Positions 11,251-24,200 of a DNA stretch of 64,000 nucleotides are shown in pieces. This DNA comes from Rostratula benghalensis (Eukaryota > Chordata > Aves > Charadriiformes > Rostratulidae): the NCBI GenBank assembly GCA_013399305.1, contig VXAI01000095.1, positions 2,921,422 through 2,985,421 on the forward strand, given 5' to 3'. The number at the start of each line of letters is the position of its first letter. Within the stretch, counting starts at the first letter, position 1. The position numbers and the translations under genes were made by a program. The notes below the pieces were generated by a model. That model was not told where the DNA came from. It worked only from the letters and a program-made list of their open reading frames with translations, and made no database searches.

Positions 11251-14187
11251 AGGACTCCCACGTACTACACCACCATCACACAGCAACCACGGCTCTGAGA
11301 ACTTACTGAATGCAGGGTTTTAATAGACCTGTAGGGGATGCCTACAGCCCAGTGCGTGTTTAATTCCTGGGAAACATAAACAAGTTAAAAACCAGAGTGG
11401 GAGGGGAGGGGAAGGAAGAAGATTCCAATTATCAGTTAGTGGAAGCAGAGTCAATCAGGAGAAGTCATTCTCTCTCCTTTCCCCAAAACAATGTAGGTGG
11501 AAGTGCACCAAGTTCTTCAGATTACATCGCGTGATGCAAAGCCACAGTTCAGCTTTCTACATTACTAATAAAAGGTTAAGGTTTCAAGCTATTTTTTAAT
11601 TTAGATTTGTTGTTTGGTAATTGGAATAAACATTCAAATTTGAGCATCAAATTTCTCATTAGTTTCACATCGATACCTGTGCTGAAACTATGGATCACTG
11701 AACTGAGTTTCTCACTGCCCAAGTGAATTCATTAATCATCCTCTCCTAAGATGGGCACATAAGCAGACAGCTGTTCTAAGCAGCTGTCTTCTGATAAAAC
11801 TCCTAACATGCACACTGCTTAAAGAAAAAAAAAAAAAAAAAAAACACCACCAAACCACACACACACAATCTACCTTTTCAACAGCCTGCTGTTGTCTTAA
11901 CTCAAAGATCTACCTGCACTGACAGGTCTGGCAGAGAAAGGAACTGGATCCCCGCTCAACAATGCATTCCAATTTGTAAATGGTCACTTTATGGTTACAG
12001 ACAGAAAGTTTTAAAACCATTAAGACTTAGTTACCACTTCTTATCTGGGGTATCATGAGGAAGAAGAAATACAAAACCAGACACTGATGAATGTATTCAA
12101 TGAACAGGTATAATCTTAAACCACATGCAGCTAAACATTTTTTTTCTTTTTGTTACAGTTGCATAGACTAGATTCCTCATCCACCATCGCTATTCTTCTA
12201 ATAATAGATATTTAGCTTTATTTTCATATACTTTGATGGGCTGGGATGAGATAGGCATTATGGTCCACACTAGTCTCCTATTTTCCATTACAGTCAAAAC
12301 AAGTGCTTAGGTAACTGGAGCTTATCCTATTTAAATATATGCAATCAGGAAATTTGAGATTGCCTTGATGGACCATATAATATTTCCTTTAGAAGCTCCC
12401 TGATATGCCATCGTCTACAAGTTCATCCATACAGCAAATGGTCTCACTGGGTAACCTTTCCCTAGTTGCGTCACACACACAAAAAGTAAGATGAGACCAC
12501 TGAAAAATATATAAACAAGGACTTTTGAACTGACCTTGTCCAAACAAAGCAACAGACAAGACAAGAATGCATAAACACACCCTGTAATACCTTGAAACAT
12601 TCCAAAATCTTTGCCCTGTATTAAAATGGATATTTTATATATTTGATATAAGGTAAAGTTTAATGAAGGTGGGTTTTATTTTAAAGTTGCCGAATTTCTA
12701 CTTGGTAAAATTGTAGATGTGCTGGAGATTTCAGGAACAGAGGCATTCAAACATACAAGGAGAAGGAAAGAATGTGCTTTTTTGGGGGGAAACAAGCTTC
12801 CTGGCTGCATAAAGTGCCATTAATCCCTGCAAAAATAAAGAAGTTAAATGAATATGAAACTAAAAGCTTCATGTAAGCACATTCTACCTTCTGTGGAAAT
12901 TCAGACCAAATTTTCATTCAGTTAGTTCACTTGGAAAACTCTTACTGACCACCATCCTGAGTTTAGTAGATTTCACACACTCCTTCGTGTTTTACAGGGA
13001 AGCTCCAGAATATAGTACCAGTTAGAAGCACATAACCGAGGAGTTGGGCTGATAAAATAGCCCAGTGTTGTTCCCAGAACAGTTTGCTATCAATTACCTC
13101 TTGTTACTGAGAATTTGAGAACAGTGTAGTGACAAAGGACATTTCCTTTTCCTCCACTTAAGTTGCTAAGGCAAAGTTTGGAGGAAGCAGCAATATGTTC
13201 AATATCCCTCCTTGCAAACCTTGTTCTGATCATATCTTCAGACGGGCACAGCTACAATAACTTTATTAGTTACTTCCAATGAGCCATTGAGTCTGGAGAA
13301 GCCATGGCTGTCTGAGGCAAACATGAGGAGACTGCTGAGAAAGGTGTTTCTGGTTCTGAACTGTCTTAACTCGGGCCAACTGGTTGAGTTGCCTTCAATG
13401 AAACAAGAGAGAGAGATGATGATGAATTGTTTCTTTGGAACAGCTTACCTGAGTAAAATCAGCCTGATTCAGACCACTTCTGATTTAAATAATGCGATAA
13501 GCTTACTTAGTGCCCTGCACTGAAATACTACTGCTTTGCAGAGGCTTCCAAAAAATTTCAGTGAACACGAAGTCATTCATCCATTCAGCTTTCCAGGACA
13601 TCAACATTTTGTATCAATCCAGATTTTTTTCTCTTATACATGCAAGTTGCTCGAATTTCTTTGACTAGAAGATTTCACATTTCATTATGACTGGGCCGAT
13701 TCCCAACTCAGCTCCGAATGAGAGCTTCGCCTGAGTGCACACAGAAAGAGACTGAAAGCACAATATTATGTTTCATATCCCCTGAAATAATCAACCCTCA
13801 TTCTCTTACACAGAGAGGAAATTTGGATCTTGTGACCTCCCTAATCATATTTTCCTTTCCCCAACTCATAATGGCTGTGGAAGGGTCACTATGATTTAAA
13901 CCACATAAGGGAAAGCTATCCAGAAATTGGTACTTTCTTTTTGTACTAATGATTACTTTTTTCCAACTTACGGGAGGAACTCTGCATCAAAAAATTAATC
14001 CTACAAGTAAGCATTAGCTTACAAAAGCCGTAATAACAGTGGTTGCTAGATGCAAGATTCAGGAGAAGTTACTTTGTACCTTGTATGAAAAATTCTGTAG
14101 TGTCTGTCCTGAACAGTGTGCTGTTTGGTTAAAACCTGCAAAGCTCAAATATGGTTTTCAGAAGACTATCAAAGAACAATTTCTCAT
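11251..14187. other. Noncoding stretch with no recognisable gene
   Basis: Unique AT-rich DNA with a 20-base A tract (11825-11844) followed by a CA-rich segment to about 11868. Frames at 12389-12600 (minus) and 13287-13523 (plus) are short and show no recognised family. Confidence 0.6.
11825..11868. repeat. Poly-A tract (20 A) and CA-rich segment
   Basis: Twenty A are followed by CACCACCAAACC and a short (CA)5-like run. Such A-rich plus CA-rich combinations recur in the window and may be old tails that mutated into microsatellites. Confidence 0.85.
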
Positions 14188-14315
14188 CTCCAATGAAGTC
14201 AATAGCAAAGCTCACATTAACTTCAAAAGGCCAAATTCTGACGGCTTTACTCACACTGAATCACTCTTTATTTCACACGTAGCTCCACTGACATCAGTAG
14301 AAGTAGGCATGAAGT
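14188..14315. repeat. Palindromic MITE-like ancient repeat
   Basis: It contains CCAATGAAGTCAATAG near its left end, then GGCCAAATTCTGACGG and TTTACTCACACTGAATCA. The right part has GTAGCTCCACTGACATCAG. The GGCCAAATTCTG boundary and repeated TGAAGTCAAT-like cores match the same amniote palindromic group as the copies at 2877 and 8256. One or two adjacent copies may be present. Confidence 0.6.
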
Positions 14316-15164
14316 AACAGCTACTGAAGCAGAGTAAAGATATCAGAACTTGACACAAAGCAATTAGGTTGGGATATATGTACACTTTATGACTTAATTC
14401 CTAGGTACAACTGGGGGGAGATAAAGCCAATTTTGTTCCATTTTCTAAGTTACAACATTATTTTAATTTAAGCATTTAACATTTTTCCTTCCTAAAAGGA
14501 AACACAGGCCTCCTTAAATGCTGATACTCAGACAATTATCTCTTGACAAATCACCTGGAGATTTTTTTTACAGAACCAATAATTCACTCGTCATCTAATT
14601 CCCATTAAAGTAATAATTTGTAAAAATGAAAATTACTTTGATGGCTTGACCAAAGCTTGTATCTATGGTTAAACATGTACAGCAGCTTCCTGAATGAGGT
14701 AATTGATCAAAATAGTTTGCAAGAGCTTTAGCTTTAAAGAAAAATGTCAATATCAAAGGATTTAGTGAAATCATACACAGCAGCTAAAAACAATTCTGCC
14801 TCCTGTTGAGAAGGTAAGATGGCTGCACGTGGACTATTTAGCCCTTAAGTGAGGAAACACTCTACACATCAACTGATAAGGCACAAGGACAAAGCATAAG
14901 GTGGCCTGACCTCTTCTCAGCCCATAAAGTCTACCTATTTTAACCATTTTATATGGTAAATAAGTTCCAGCCCCCACCTTCATCTCTGTCATTTCTTCTT
15001 TTACAAAACATGTTACACTTCGAGGTTAGTGTTGTATTAACAAAAGTGTCAAAACCTCCCAACTGGGATCTATGTCCACTGTGCCAGGTATAGGATGAAT
15101 AGGAAGAATATACTGTCCAGGAGCTTTAAATCTAAAGAGTAAAGACTCAGAAAGTTAGATTTCC

Positions 15165-15250
15165 TGTCCTATTTTAGAGATGGGCATCTAAAGCTTGGAG
15201 AGGCTGAACTGCCTAAGGACACAGAAGACACCAGCGACAGCAGCAGACAG
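15165..15250 (+). mobile_element. Possible MIR-type SINE remnant
   Basis: It contains ATTTTAGAGATGGGCATC, then CTTGGAGAGGCTGAACTGCC and TAAGGACACAG. The order parallels the MIR core (ATTTTACAGATGAGG, then AGAGGTTAAGTAACTTGCCC and AAGGTCACACAG). It is highly diverged and short, so chance resemblance is possible. Confidence 0.45.
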
Positions 15251-16105
15251 TAAGTGAAGCCTTCTCCATGCAAGGTCCCTTTAATTAAGAATCTGTCTCC
15301 TATCAGGACTTTTCATAGGGCCCCAAGCAGATGACACTGCTCTAAGCTGAATTATTAAAAAAATCTTTCTAAAGGTGAGTCTCTCCTTAGGCAAGGTGTG
15401 TACAACAGTAAAACGGTGCATGCTTAGGCTCCCAAACATACAAGATCCTGGGGATCCTGGGAATGAAAGAGGGACAGAAGAGAATTAATTTCCTTGCCTT
15501 TCATTTTTATTGCTCACACTAATGGAGTTTACAACTTCGAAAATAAAAATAAGCACAACACATAAACCCATATTTTGAAAAGGATACATAGTGTATCATA
15601 GCGATATACTAATCCTCTAATTCCTTAGAGGAGCAAATAACCTTTTCTCTTGATATAGGCATCAGGCATTGATCTGTCACACTGTTTGTTCTAGCAGAGC
15701 TCCCAGAGGTGCATTCAGTTTGAAACGTTAAGGCTAGTTCATTAGCCGTCCCTAGCTCGTTTCTCTGAGAGAATCAAGATAATACTGTGGTTAGTTAATG
15801 GCTTTCTCTTGTTTCCCCTAGAGCCTGCCTGTCTGAAGCCTGCAGGCCCAAGAAGCTTTCTTTCCCCTTTCCCTTCACTATTAGTCACAGCTGGTAAAGC
15901 TTGCAGGAGCCAGGATTGTTTGAAAACAGCCAGATCGCCCAAATGTTTGAGTCTCTCTGCTGCAAACAACCGCTTTGGCCCCTGTTGTCACAGAGGAGAG
16001 CTCCTGCTTGCACAGCAGTGGGGAGATGAGGGATGGAGGGAAGGGGAACTCCTGATGATCACACAACAAATAGCTCTCCTTCAGAAAATTACCAAAATTA
16101 TTGTT

Positions 16106-16168
16106 AAAAAAACAAACAAACAAAAAAACAAAAAACACCCACACCAAACGAAAAAACCCCAAAAAACT
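16106..16168. repeat. A-rich low-complexity (CAAA-like) stretch
   Basis: A runs are interrupted by single C at short intervals, grading into C-rich interruptions. It is probably a decayed A tail or a CAAA microsatellite. Confidence 0.85.
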
Positions 16169-17039
16169 GAATTCATGTCTTGGGGAGCTGCTGAGACACA
16201 CTATTTCCTGGAAGGCAGAAGGAAAACCAACTGACTGCCTGATTTTCACAGGGAGCTGCTATCTGCAGAATCAGGCAGGCGATGTCACCTGCCTTGCTCT
16301 CAAGTTCTGTTGTTTATCATCACAGCTTGGAGGTCGGATAGTCACGGACAAGTATCTCTCCCAAGAGCCATCCCACTATCAGCTCCTAATGGATGGGTAC
16401 CATTCCGTGTACTTTTGCTTCCCGCTTAACACATTCTGCCCCTCGTCATTCTCACGTAATTACCAAAGCAAACACCACACTGGCAGAGGATCCAACCAAG
16501 CACTGCTGCTAGCATCACAAGACTGAATGCAACAGCTTAAAATGTGCTTCTCTCTCTCCTGTTTTTAGCTTGCATTTAGGCTTTTTAAAATTAATATCTG
16601 ATTCCCATGAAAGCAAGACAATGCCAATGTTGCTGAGTGTCGGGTATCTCCAGGCAGATGCAGCCTAAGTTCCCTTTACAGGGAGTAATTCTATCAACGT
16701 ACTTCGGCGCTGATCTGCAGTATCCCCTGCTATTCTGGTGCCTTACTCTTTTATCTAGACATTCAGCACTCGTTGCTGTGTTACCAGACACTGCCAGTCA
16801 TGAAAGACTGCATGATGATTTTATCTGCCTGCTAGGATATTACCCATTGGGGAACAAACTTAGACTTTTAAATGTTCTCTCTCACCAGTACTTCAATCCA
16901 GGCATTTAGAGATGCTTTTGCTCTGCAAGCAAATAGCACCAAGCTATTTACAGAAATCCTGCTGAAGTTAGCAATAGACAGAGGGGTGACCACCAGATAA
17001 AGCCTAGTCTGAAAGACCACTGGTTCATATCGACATGGA

Positions 17040-17055
17040 TTTTTTTTTTTTTTTT
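17040..17055. repeat. Poly-T tract (16 T)
   Basis: An uninterrupted run of sixteen T. Confidence 0.9.
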
Positions 17056-17724
17056 GTAAGTATACCCTCTCCCAACAAAATATAACCTTGCAAAGAAGCC
17101 ACCCCCATGTGTGGGCTGTTAGCAAAAGGAATGATGCCTCCCCATCACTCCCCTCCTCTGCACAGGGGGTGGTGGTTGGTCTTGCACCTTCTTACAGATA
17201 TATAGACCAGCAGAAAATGATTTTCTACTTTAGTTGTGAGAAATTTTTGCTCACATAGCCCCCTGACCCAACACCGTGGGGCCCACTGAGACCTGTGATG
17301 GCTCAAGGGAAGGAGCAGCAGGTTGCCAGGTTGACTCAGCCACAGCTAAAACTGATAAAACCATGTCTCTCTCACAGGCACATAACACTTCTCCCCTGAC
17401 ATCTTATACAATAACATACTACAGCCATGGATATAGACAGAGCAAGAGCACCATCTGACCCAATCACAAAATCAAGGCTTCTTTTCAGGTATTCACACAC
17501 CACAATCTACACGAAAGCAGGAGGCTAACAAAGAGAAAGGGAAGAAAAAGTTTCCTGGAGAACTTGAAGGCTACAAAGTTGTAAGAAGGTTTGCGTGTCT
17601 GAGTTACAGGCCGGGGAGACTCAGTCTGGCAAAGAGAAGCTTTCAAACAGTAGCTGTTCAGTACTTCATCAGAAGAGAATTAGAAAAATTAATTTAAAAT
17701 AAGCATGGCGGGTCCTTTTTTCAG

Positions 17725-17959
17725 CTGCTCCAAATTTTGCTCTTCTGCTGCTGGGTCCCCCGTATGGTGCCGGATTGATTTTGTTACGTCCAGCAATGAC
17801 AGCACACAGCAATGACAGAGAAAGCAAGATAAAAACTCTTCTGTCTCCCAAAACCAAAGTAAAAGCAGCAATGAAAGTCAGTAAAATGAGGAAAATGAAA
17901 AAAGGGAGTTTTGTTTCATCTGTGTATAACATTCAGGTTCTTCAGAAACACACACCAAG
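17725..17959 (+). other. Exon-like segment, open frame, function unknown
   Basis: A short pyrimidine tract and CAG (ending 17724) precede the segment, and CCAAG is followed by the donor-like GTGAGT at 17960. One frame is open across the whole 235 bases. It translates to a hydrophobic start (LLLLGPPYGAGLILL) followed by a very lysine-rich part. No family is recognised. A minus-strand frame (17669-17932) also gives two hydrophobic stretches, a sign that composition rather than coding may explain both. It could be a pseudo-exon. Confidence 0.2.
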
Positions 17960-18833
17960 GTGAGTTTTAGTGAAGAGCAATACCATAATACTGTTCCATG
18001 GCAAAATCTTGTTTAACTTCATCTATTTCTCCTTGTAAATCTACCATAAAACATGCAAAACATAAGTTGGTGGGGCAAATGTATACCTCAATACTTTGTC
18101 CCATAATATTGTACTCTCAATTTCAGGATCACTTCCAATGCCAAATGATGGGATTCATGTCAGGACGTGACTTCTCAATTAACTTCCCAAGGAAATATTC
18201 CTTCCGTCCCACACCCCTTTCAAGGAATCCACCCACGAGTCCAATATTTTGTCAGCAGTTACAGTCTCCCTGACCAAGTCAATCAGTCTGCAAAAACCTG
18301 CCCAGCCTACAGGTTCTTAGAGGATTCAGAGTATTCCCTACAAATTCAACAGGCCTTAGACCTATTATGGAGAAATACTTGGATCTCTCTCAAGTTCTTG
18401 TGTTACCTTCAGCTTCCTTTTTACAATGCAATTAGTCACAGACTTGACAGTGCACTCTGTATCTGTCTTGTTCCTTTTTTTTGAGAAAAAGGCCTATGAC
18501 TTTTTCTCAAATGTCTATTGAAATTGAACAGTGGTGTTGTCAACACCCAAGTTTTTAGAAAGTAACAGTTTGGTGTAACTAGACTATTAGTTTCAAGGTG
18601 AGCTAAAACTGGCAAGTATTTTATCATATCATTATTAAGGAGATGCATTAAGGAAATGGATAATGCTGTTTAGTCATCTTTGCTAACAGCTCCATTTTCT
18701 ATGGATGAAACATCCTATTTAATGATCAACTATTATTATTTTTATATCCTGCTTTATGACACCATGTCCTGCTTTAAAGCAACTATTTACTACTACGAGC
18801 ACTTAATAAAAAGAATTATCATTCTTTGCTGTC

Positions 18834-18847
18834 TTTTTTTTTTTTTT
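18834..18847. repeat. Poly-T tract (14 T)
   Basis: An uninterrupted run of fourteen T. Confidence 0.9.
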
Positions 18848-21149
18848 ACTAAAGAAGTGAAAGGGAAGAAAGTTACAATTTTGGAGAGAATTCTTTCAGC
18901 AGAAGTGATTTATGATCACTGTTAGCAATGGCCTTGTTTATGAATATGCAGAACTCTTATGATACAAAAATAGATAAATAATTATCTGAAAGATAAAGTA
19001 ATCACAGGCCCAAATAACTGGAAAAGCACTATTTAACAAAAAGGTACACAGCTCATCCGCTCACTTAAATCACTGATATCTGCTTATTTATCATTAATTC
19101 ACAACCTTTTTAGGTGCAATTTGGTACATCACGCCTGGGAGTACTGAAATTGATGCAAATACAAAAGAAAATGCTGTCAGGAAATCTACGCACCTTTTAG
19201 TATAAAACCAGAACATCCTTTCATTTGCTCTACGGGACACACAACATAACGTGGCATTTTTTCCTACAGAGTCTGTGATAAAGACGTTTTTAGAAGGTCT
19301 GAATTTGTGACAAAATTAGGGGAGAGAAAAGTTCATAACATTCAAGTCACTCGGCAATTCATTTTCAGATTTGATCTCTTTTTGTGTTTTAATGAATGTT
19401 GAAATTTAGCTGAACTCACTGGAAAGGACACAAGCTGACGCTTCTTTGGAAGAAGGCCTTCTAGCAGAATACTAGCTTATGACTTCTTTCTGTGAAGTCT
19501 TAATTGGTTAGGACAGAGGATTATTATTTTTTTTTTCCTCAAAGCAAAACATGTTTTCCTGAGTGCTCCAAGAACAGTCACTAAAAAAGAAATCAACATG
19601 TAAAACTGTAGCATTTCTAACACTCCTACATGACCAAAAGGATGCAATTTTAGAACTGTGATTTGGAACCTACAAACATTTTAAACATTTGTCTTGTGGT
19701 TTATTTGTAAACTAATGAGTCTTGATGCTGCTCCCTATGCTCATACTGCAATCTGTTGTTGGCCTTTTTGCAGCTTTAAGATCTACACTTTGGAGAATCA
19801 CAGGGGGTGTTGGAAAAATAAGCCAACAGAAGCAGCATGATCAAATTTCACTTTTAACTTTTAAGGAACTAAGATTAAGTAGCATGTGTTTCTATTGCAT
19901 GAAAACATCCTCAAAACTGTGGCACTGCAAGATGTATTAAGATTGGCATCTCCTTTTCCTCAAGATCTTCCTAGATAAAATAGCCTGGGCTTTTATTTCT
20001 TTTTATTTTTTTTTCTGAATGGCAGATTGCCAGTAGCTAATTTAACATAACAATGGAAATAATCATTCTCATCAACTCGAGAATTTGTAACGCTGTATCT
20101 ATCACAAATGTATTTAAGTGTATTGCCAATTATTTTTACTTACTGAAGGGAAGAACCAACAAGGTTCTTACGCGCACACGTAGCCAGGGAAGCTCCAGAT
20201 TGTGCCGCAGTATTGGAGAGTAGATGCACCAGTGGATTAAAGATCACAAACTTCAAAGGGTTACGTGAGGGATGCTCATCAAAGAGCGTTTTTATATGAT
20301 CTCATACAGTGTATTTACTTCTGCGTTTTTGAGGGACGTAGATGGTGCAGCACTGTATGCAAACTTGTAAAATAAAACTTGTAGTGTCTGTAAGAACTTC
20401 ATTTCACATATGACCTTTTACAGTAATTGGATCTGAATTATAATCAGTCACCTGAGTCCTGAAATAGATAAAATAGTTTTTTAATGTTAAAAAGTTTTAG
20501 CCCTTCGTTGATTATCTATCAGTGCTTACAGTCCTGTGAAAATAAGATAAATGAGAAATTTGGTCTCTAATTAGACTTCACTAGATTTACAGCTTTTAAT
20601 TTATACGCCAATGCAACTCAGGCCGGCACTAACACAGATAGAGATGGAGCCACAGTTTTCAATTGATTTAACAATTTAATTGCAGCATTAACATCCATTA
20701 ACATTTAACTAACCTTTTAAACTAACCTCAGGCACAACCTTAAAGACTAAATGAAGTAAAATTGCATATAAAAAGGTACTAACATACAGCTGTAAGAAGC
20801 CAGAGTGAATCTTTAGGGAGATTTAGCATTGCTTCCCCACATCAGCAGGAGGGAGTCTGTTTTCCTTCTTGCAAAATTCAGTAGGAAAGCATGCTCTAAT
20901 TTATAGGAAAAGGAAATAGACACATTTGATGGTTATTAACTCTCATTTATATCTTCTTGTCTATACGTGATGTCTAAAAGACACAATATCCCTAACTCTG
21001 GTCATGCACTAAAGAACAATTTTATTACTCAGAGAAACAATATTCCTGGATTATCTATGATAAAATGTGATGTAAGGGAATATAAAATAAGCCACTGAAG
21101 TTTGATATGAAAGAGACACGCCATATTTTAGAAACAATGGGCAAATAGG

Positions 21150-21226
21150 GCTCTGGTTTATGTGGGTATAAATCTAAAGCAACTACACTGAAGCTGCTGG
21201 AATTAGTTCAGGTTTATCCCTCTGGT
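21150..21226. repeat. Palindromic MITE-like ancient repeat
   Basis: The left arm has CTCTGGTTTATGTGGGTATA and AATCTAAAGCAACTACACTG. The right arm has AATTAGTTCAGGTTTATCCC followed by TCTGG. The arms are approximate reverse complements around an ACTGAAGCTGCTGG centre that resembles a decayed ACTGAAGTCAATGG core. It is assigned to the same palindromic group as the copies at 2877 and 14188. Confidence 0.55.
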
Positions 21227-24200
21227 ACCACGAGAGAACATCATAGAAAGTAAGCACAGTAAGTGCCTGATTTATATCTGTGTTGAGCACCCCAAAACTC
21301 TACTTCAAAGCAACCATAGCTGCAGGTGTTCAGGGCTTCAGCAGGGAAGTCCTGAGAGCCAGATCTGCTCTGTGAATCGTTGTTCCTCCAGTACTATGGC
21401 AGTTAAGGTCTGCTGAGGGGCTAACTCCAACACTGGGAGAGCCCCGTGGACACAGGCCATAAATCTGCAGTTCAACGTTTACTACTGCATGCAGCCATAG
21501 ACTACCATAGGGGCTGGCTCAAGATTTAACAGTCTTTTATTTCTGATGTGGCTGACAAACAGGAGTTTTGAGGACTGCATCATCTAGGCATTCTTGACCT
21601 ATATGGTGTCAGATTGGACACAATTCTTAGTGACGTCTGCATAATCCACAGATACTGCAAAATTCATAATGGGTTTTTCGATAGCACAGTACAACAGTTG
21701 GTATTTACTAGCTATTCTCTCACCCTTATTCTTTTGGACTGAATCATTGCTTGCACCAATAATTTCAGCACTTGTGTTAATGCTTATCAGTGTGCCTGAG
21801 TTTCAGTCAAGCTCTCAGCTAACTGGGTGTGCTGTTACCATTTCTCCAGATCTCAAGGGTATTTAATGTTAGCCAAGTATTACCAAAACATTAGGATGAT
21901 AACTTGGAAAGAATCATAACCTTGTGTCTTTTGATAGTGCCACGTCTCGACATACACTGTAATATCAATTGCCCAAGGATGAAGAGTCTCCTACCAGTAC
22001 ACGTCAACACTGTCGGGTTGTAATGACTCCACTGGAATTATTAGCCATTCCAATCAGTGCTCTGCACTAGTGTTTGACTACATACATCATAAATGTACCA
22101 AGTTGACAGTCTGGATACTAAAAGCATTTCAGTCCTGAGCATTGATACAGCATAGTGTGTCAACTTGGATGGGTTTTTCAGGCACCTCCTTTGAGTTCCC
22201 ATTGCCACACCTGAGGAATACATCATATGTATGCAAAGGTTCATACTGTAAGTGGTAACAAAGAGACAGTCTTTCTGGTGACATTTATTTTTTCACTTTC
22301 AATTAATGCACAGGTATGGCTATTGCTGTGTTTCACAGTAACACCATAAAGCCAACAATTTTAAGTATTTCAAATAAACTACCTGGAATATAACTCCCAA
22401 CACAAATGTATGTGGTGGCACCACCTTTTTTTACTCCATACTGATAAATTGCATGAAAAGAGAATTTTAGGAAATATCAAGCACATTTTTAAACATAAGC
22501 ATCCACAATGGTATGAATACTTTAAAGAAAACCTGATTCATCAATGGAAGCACTGCTGTACCATCTAGCAAGTATTTTTCTAAGGTTAGCAATAGTTAAA
22601 GGTTAATTTGCTGTATATCTCAGTGAATACTTGCTGGTATTTACTACATGCACCATATCTGATTCCTTTTTTTACTGAAAAAGCAACTGTTTCAACTCCA
22701 ACAAGTGGATCCATTGATCAGTGTTCATATAGCAAAAATAATCCCCCCCAAACATCAATACAACTTTTTTAAGCTCTTGCTTTTCTATCTATATATACAC
22801 AGGAGGTCAAACTACCAGCATATGCATATAATTCTAAGTAATAAGACATTCATCTTTTGATCAATATTTTTTCTTTTAAACTCAGGACTTATTCCGCTTA
22901 TGGTACGATTCCAAAATCAGAACTTCACAGTTTATGAACTAATGGGCTTGAACTTCGCTGTAGCTCTAACCAAGGGTATAAGCACTCATCTGGCATGACA
23001 GTCAGCAGTTCTAACTCCTAAGTGATAATGAACACCAGGGAAATAGTATGTTGTTTTTGTTTATTATAAATATGTGAACATCTGACTTTCCTTGGCCTCC
23101 TATCATCTGCTCTGCCCATCTGCCTCTAGTTTCTTAGACTCACCACTTCAGTACTGCAGCTTCTGCCATCAAAAACAGGACTTCCGTCTCTTTCCGCCTC
23201 TCCACATCCCAATTTTGGATGAAAATTCCATCCATGCATACTCTCTCCTCCTGATCTGAAGTATTGCTTAACAATCCAATGATATTATTTTCAAAACAAG
23301 ATGTTTTAAATCATTTAAAGCATCGTTTGCACAATGCTGCTATATAAAAACAAAAAAGTTTTGCTTTAAAGTTTCAGAAATATCGAGCAGTATTCAGACT
23401 TGTAACTGAAATCCAAGATGTTCTGAAAGATCATCTTAGATCTGTATGGAAAAATTAGAGAAATTAGATGTTTTGTATGACTAAATGGCAGATCAGCACA
23501 CAAAAACAAACAAAAAAGATACCACACCGGTATAAAGATTTTTAAGGCAATAAACATCATGCATGCACTAACAAGATCAATATGAACTTAAAGCTTTTAA
23601 AAGTGAAAGTAACCTACAGGAACAAGCTGATTTTTCAGATTTCCTTCTTTAAAAAAAAAATCATTATATGTTATTTACTTCAAATCCTCCACTACATTAA
23701 AGCCATTTTAATATCCTTTCAATATCCTGCTATGCAGGGTCTCTGACGGAAAGCTGCTGTGTGTCTCCCATTTTCTCTAGCTTGTTCAAGAGATCTAATC
23801 AAAGCGTGCAATCAAGGGATGAGGTCAGAATTAGCCTGTGTTCTACAAACTGGAAATTATCAGCTGATATAATAACATTCATCCTAAGTGCAACCCTCAG
23901 GCTCCCTAGCAGTTCCTAGGAGACTGAGCTCAGAGTGGAAAATGCAGAAATGGTCCTCAGCCTTCTTTTCAGCCAGCAGGGCGTCATAGCCTGTAGTTTG
24001 CTTTGGTTGCCAACTCATAGTCATCTCGTATTTTGAGATACTCTGTGTTTCAAAACTGGCCTTCACACGTGACTTCAGAAGAGTGTGAAACACCCATAGG
24101 TCCCACATTGTATCTTCCAGCCTCACGCAGGTCTTGAGTACCCAATGTCACCTCTACACATTCCTCTTAGACAACTGAAGGGAATGCTCAAGAGCAAATC

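Larger units (their letters stand above)
15251..21149. other. Noncoding stretch with a few exon-like signals
   Basis: No gene is recognised. It includes an A-rich low-complexity stretch (16106-16168), T tracts (17040-17055 and 18834-18847) and an exon-like segment at 17725-17959. The two 141-codon frames at 15809-16234 and 16101-16526 run through or next to the A-rich stretch and look like chance frames. Confidence 0.6.

Noticed and set aside
15809..16526. Two 141-codon plus-strand frames
   Set aside because: They cross or begin in the A-rich CAAA stretch, which lacks stops for compositional reasons. An acceptor at 15821 has only a moderate donor (GTAAAG at 15894).
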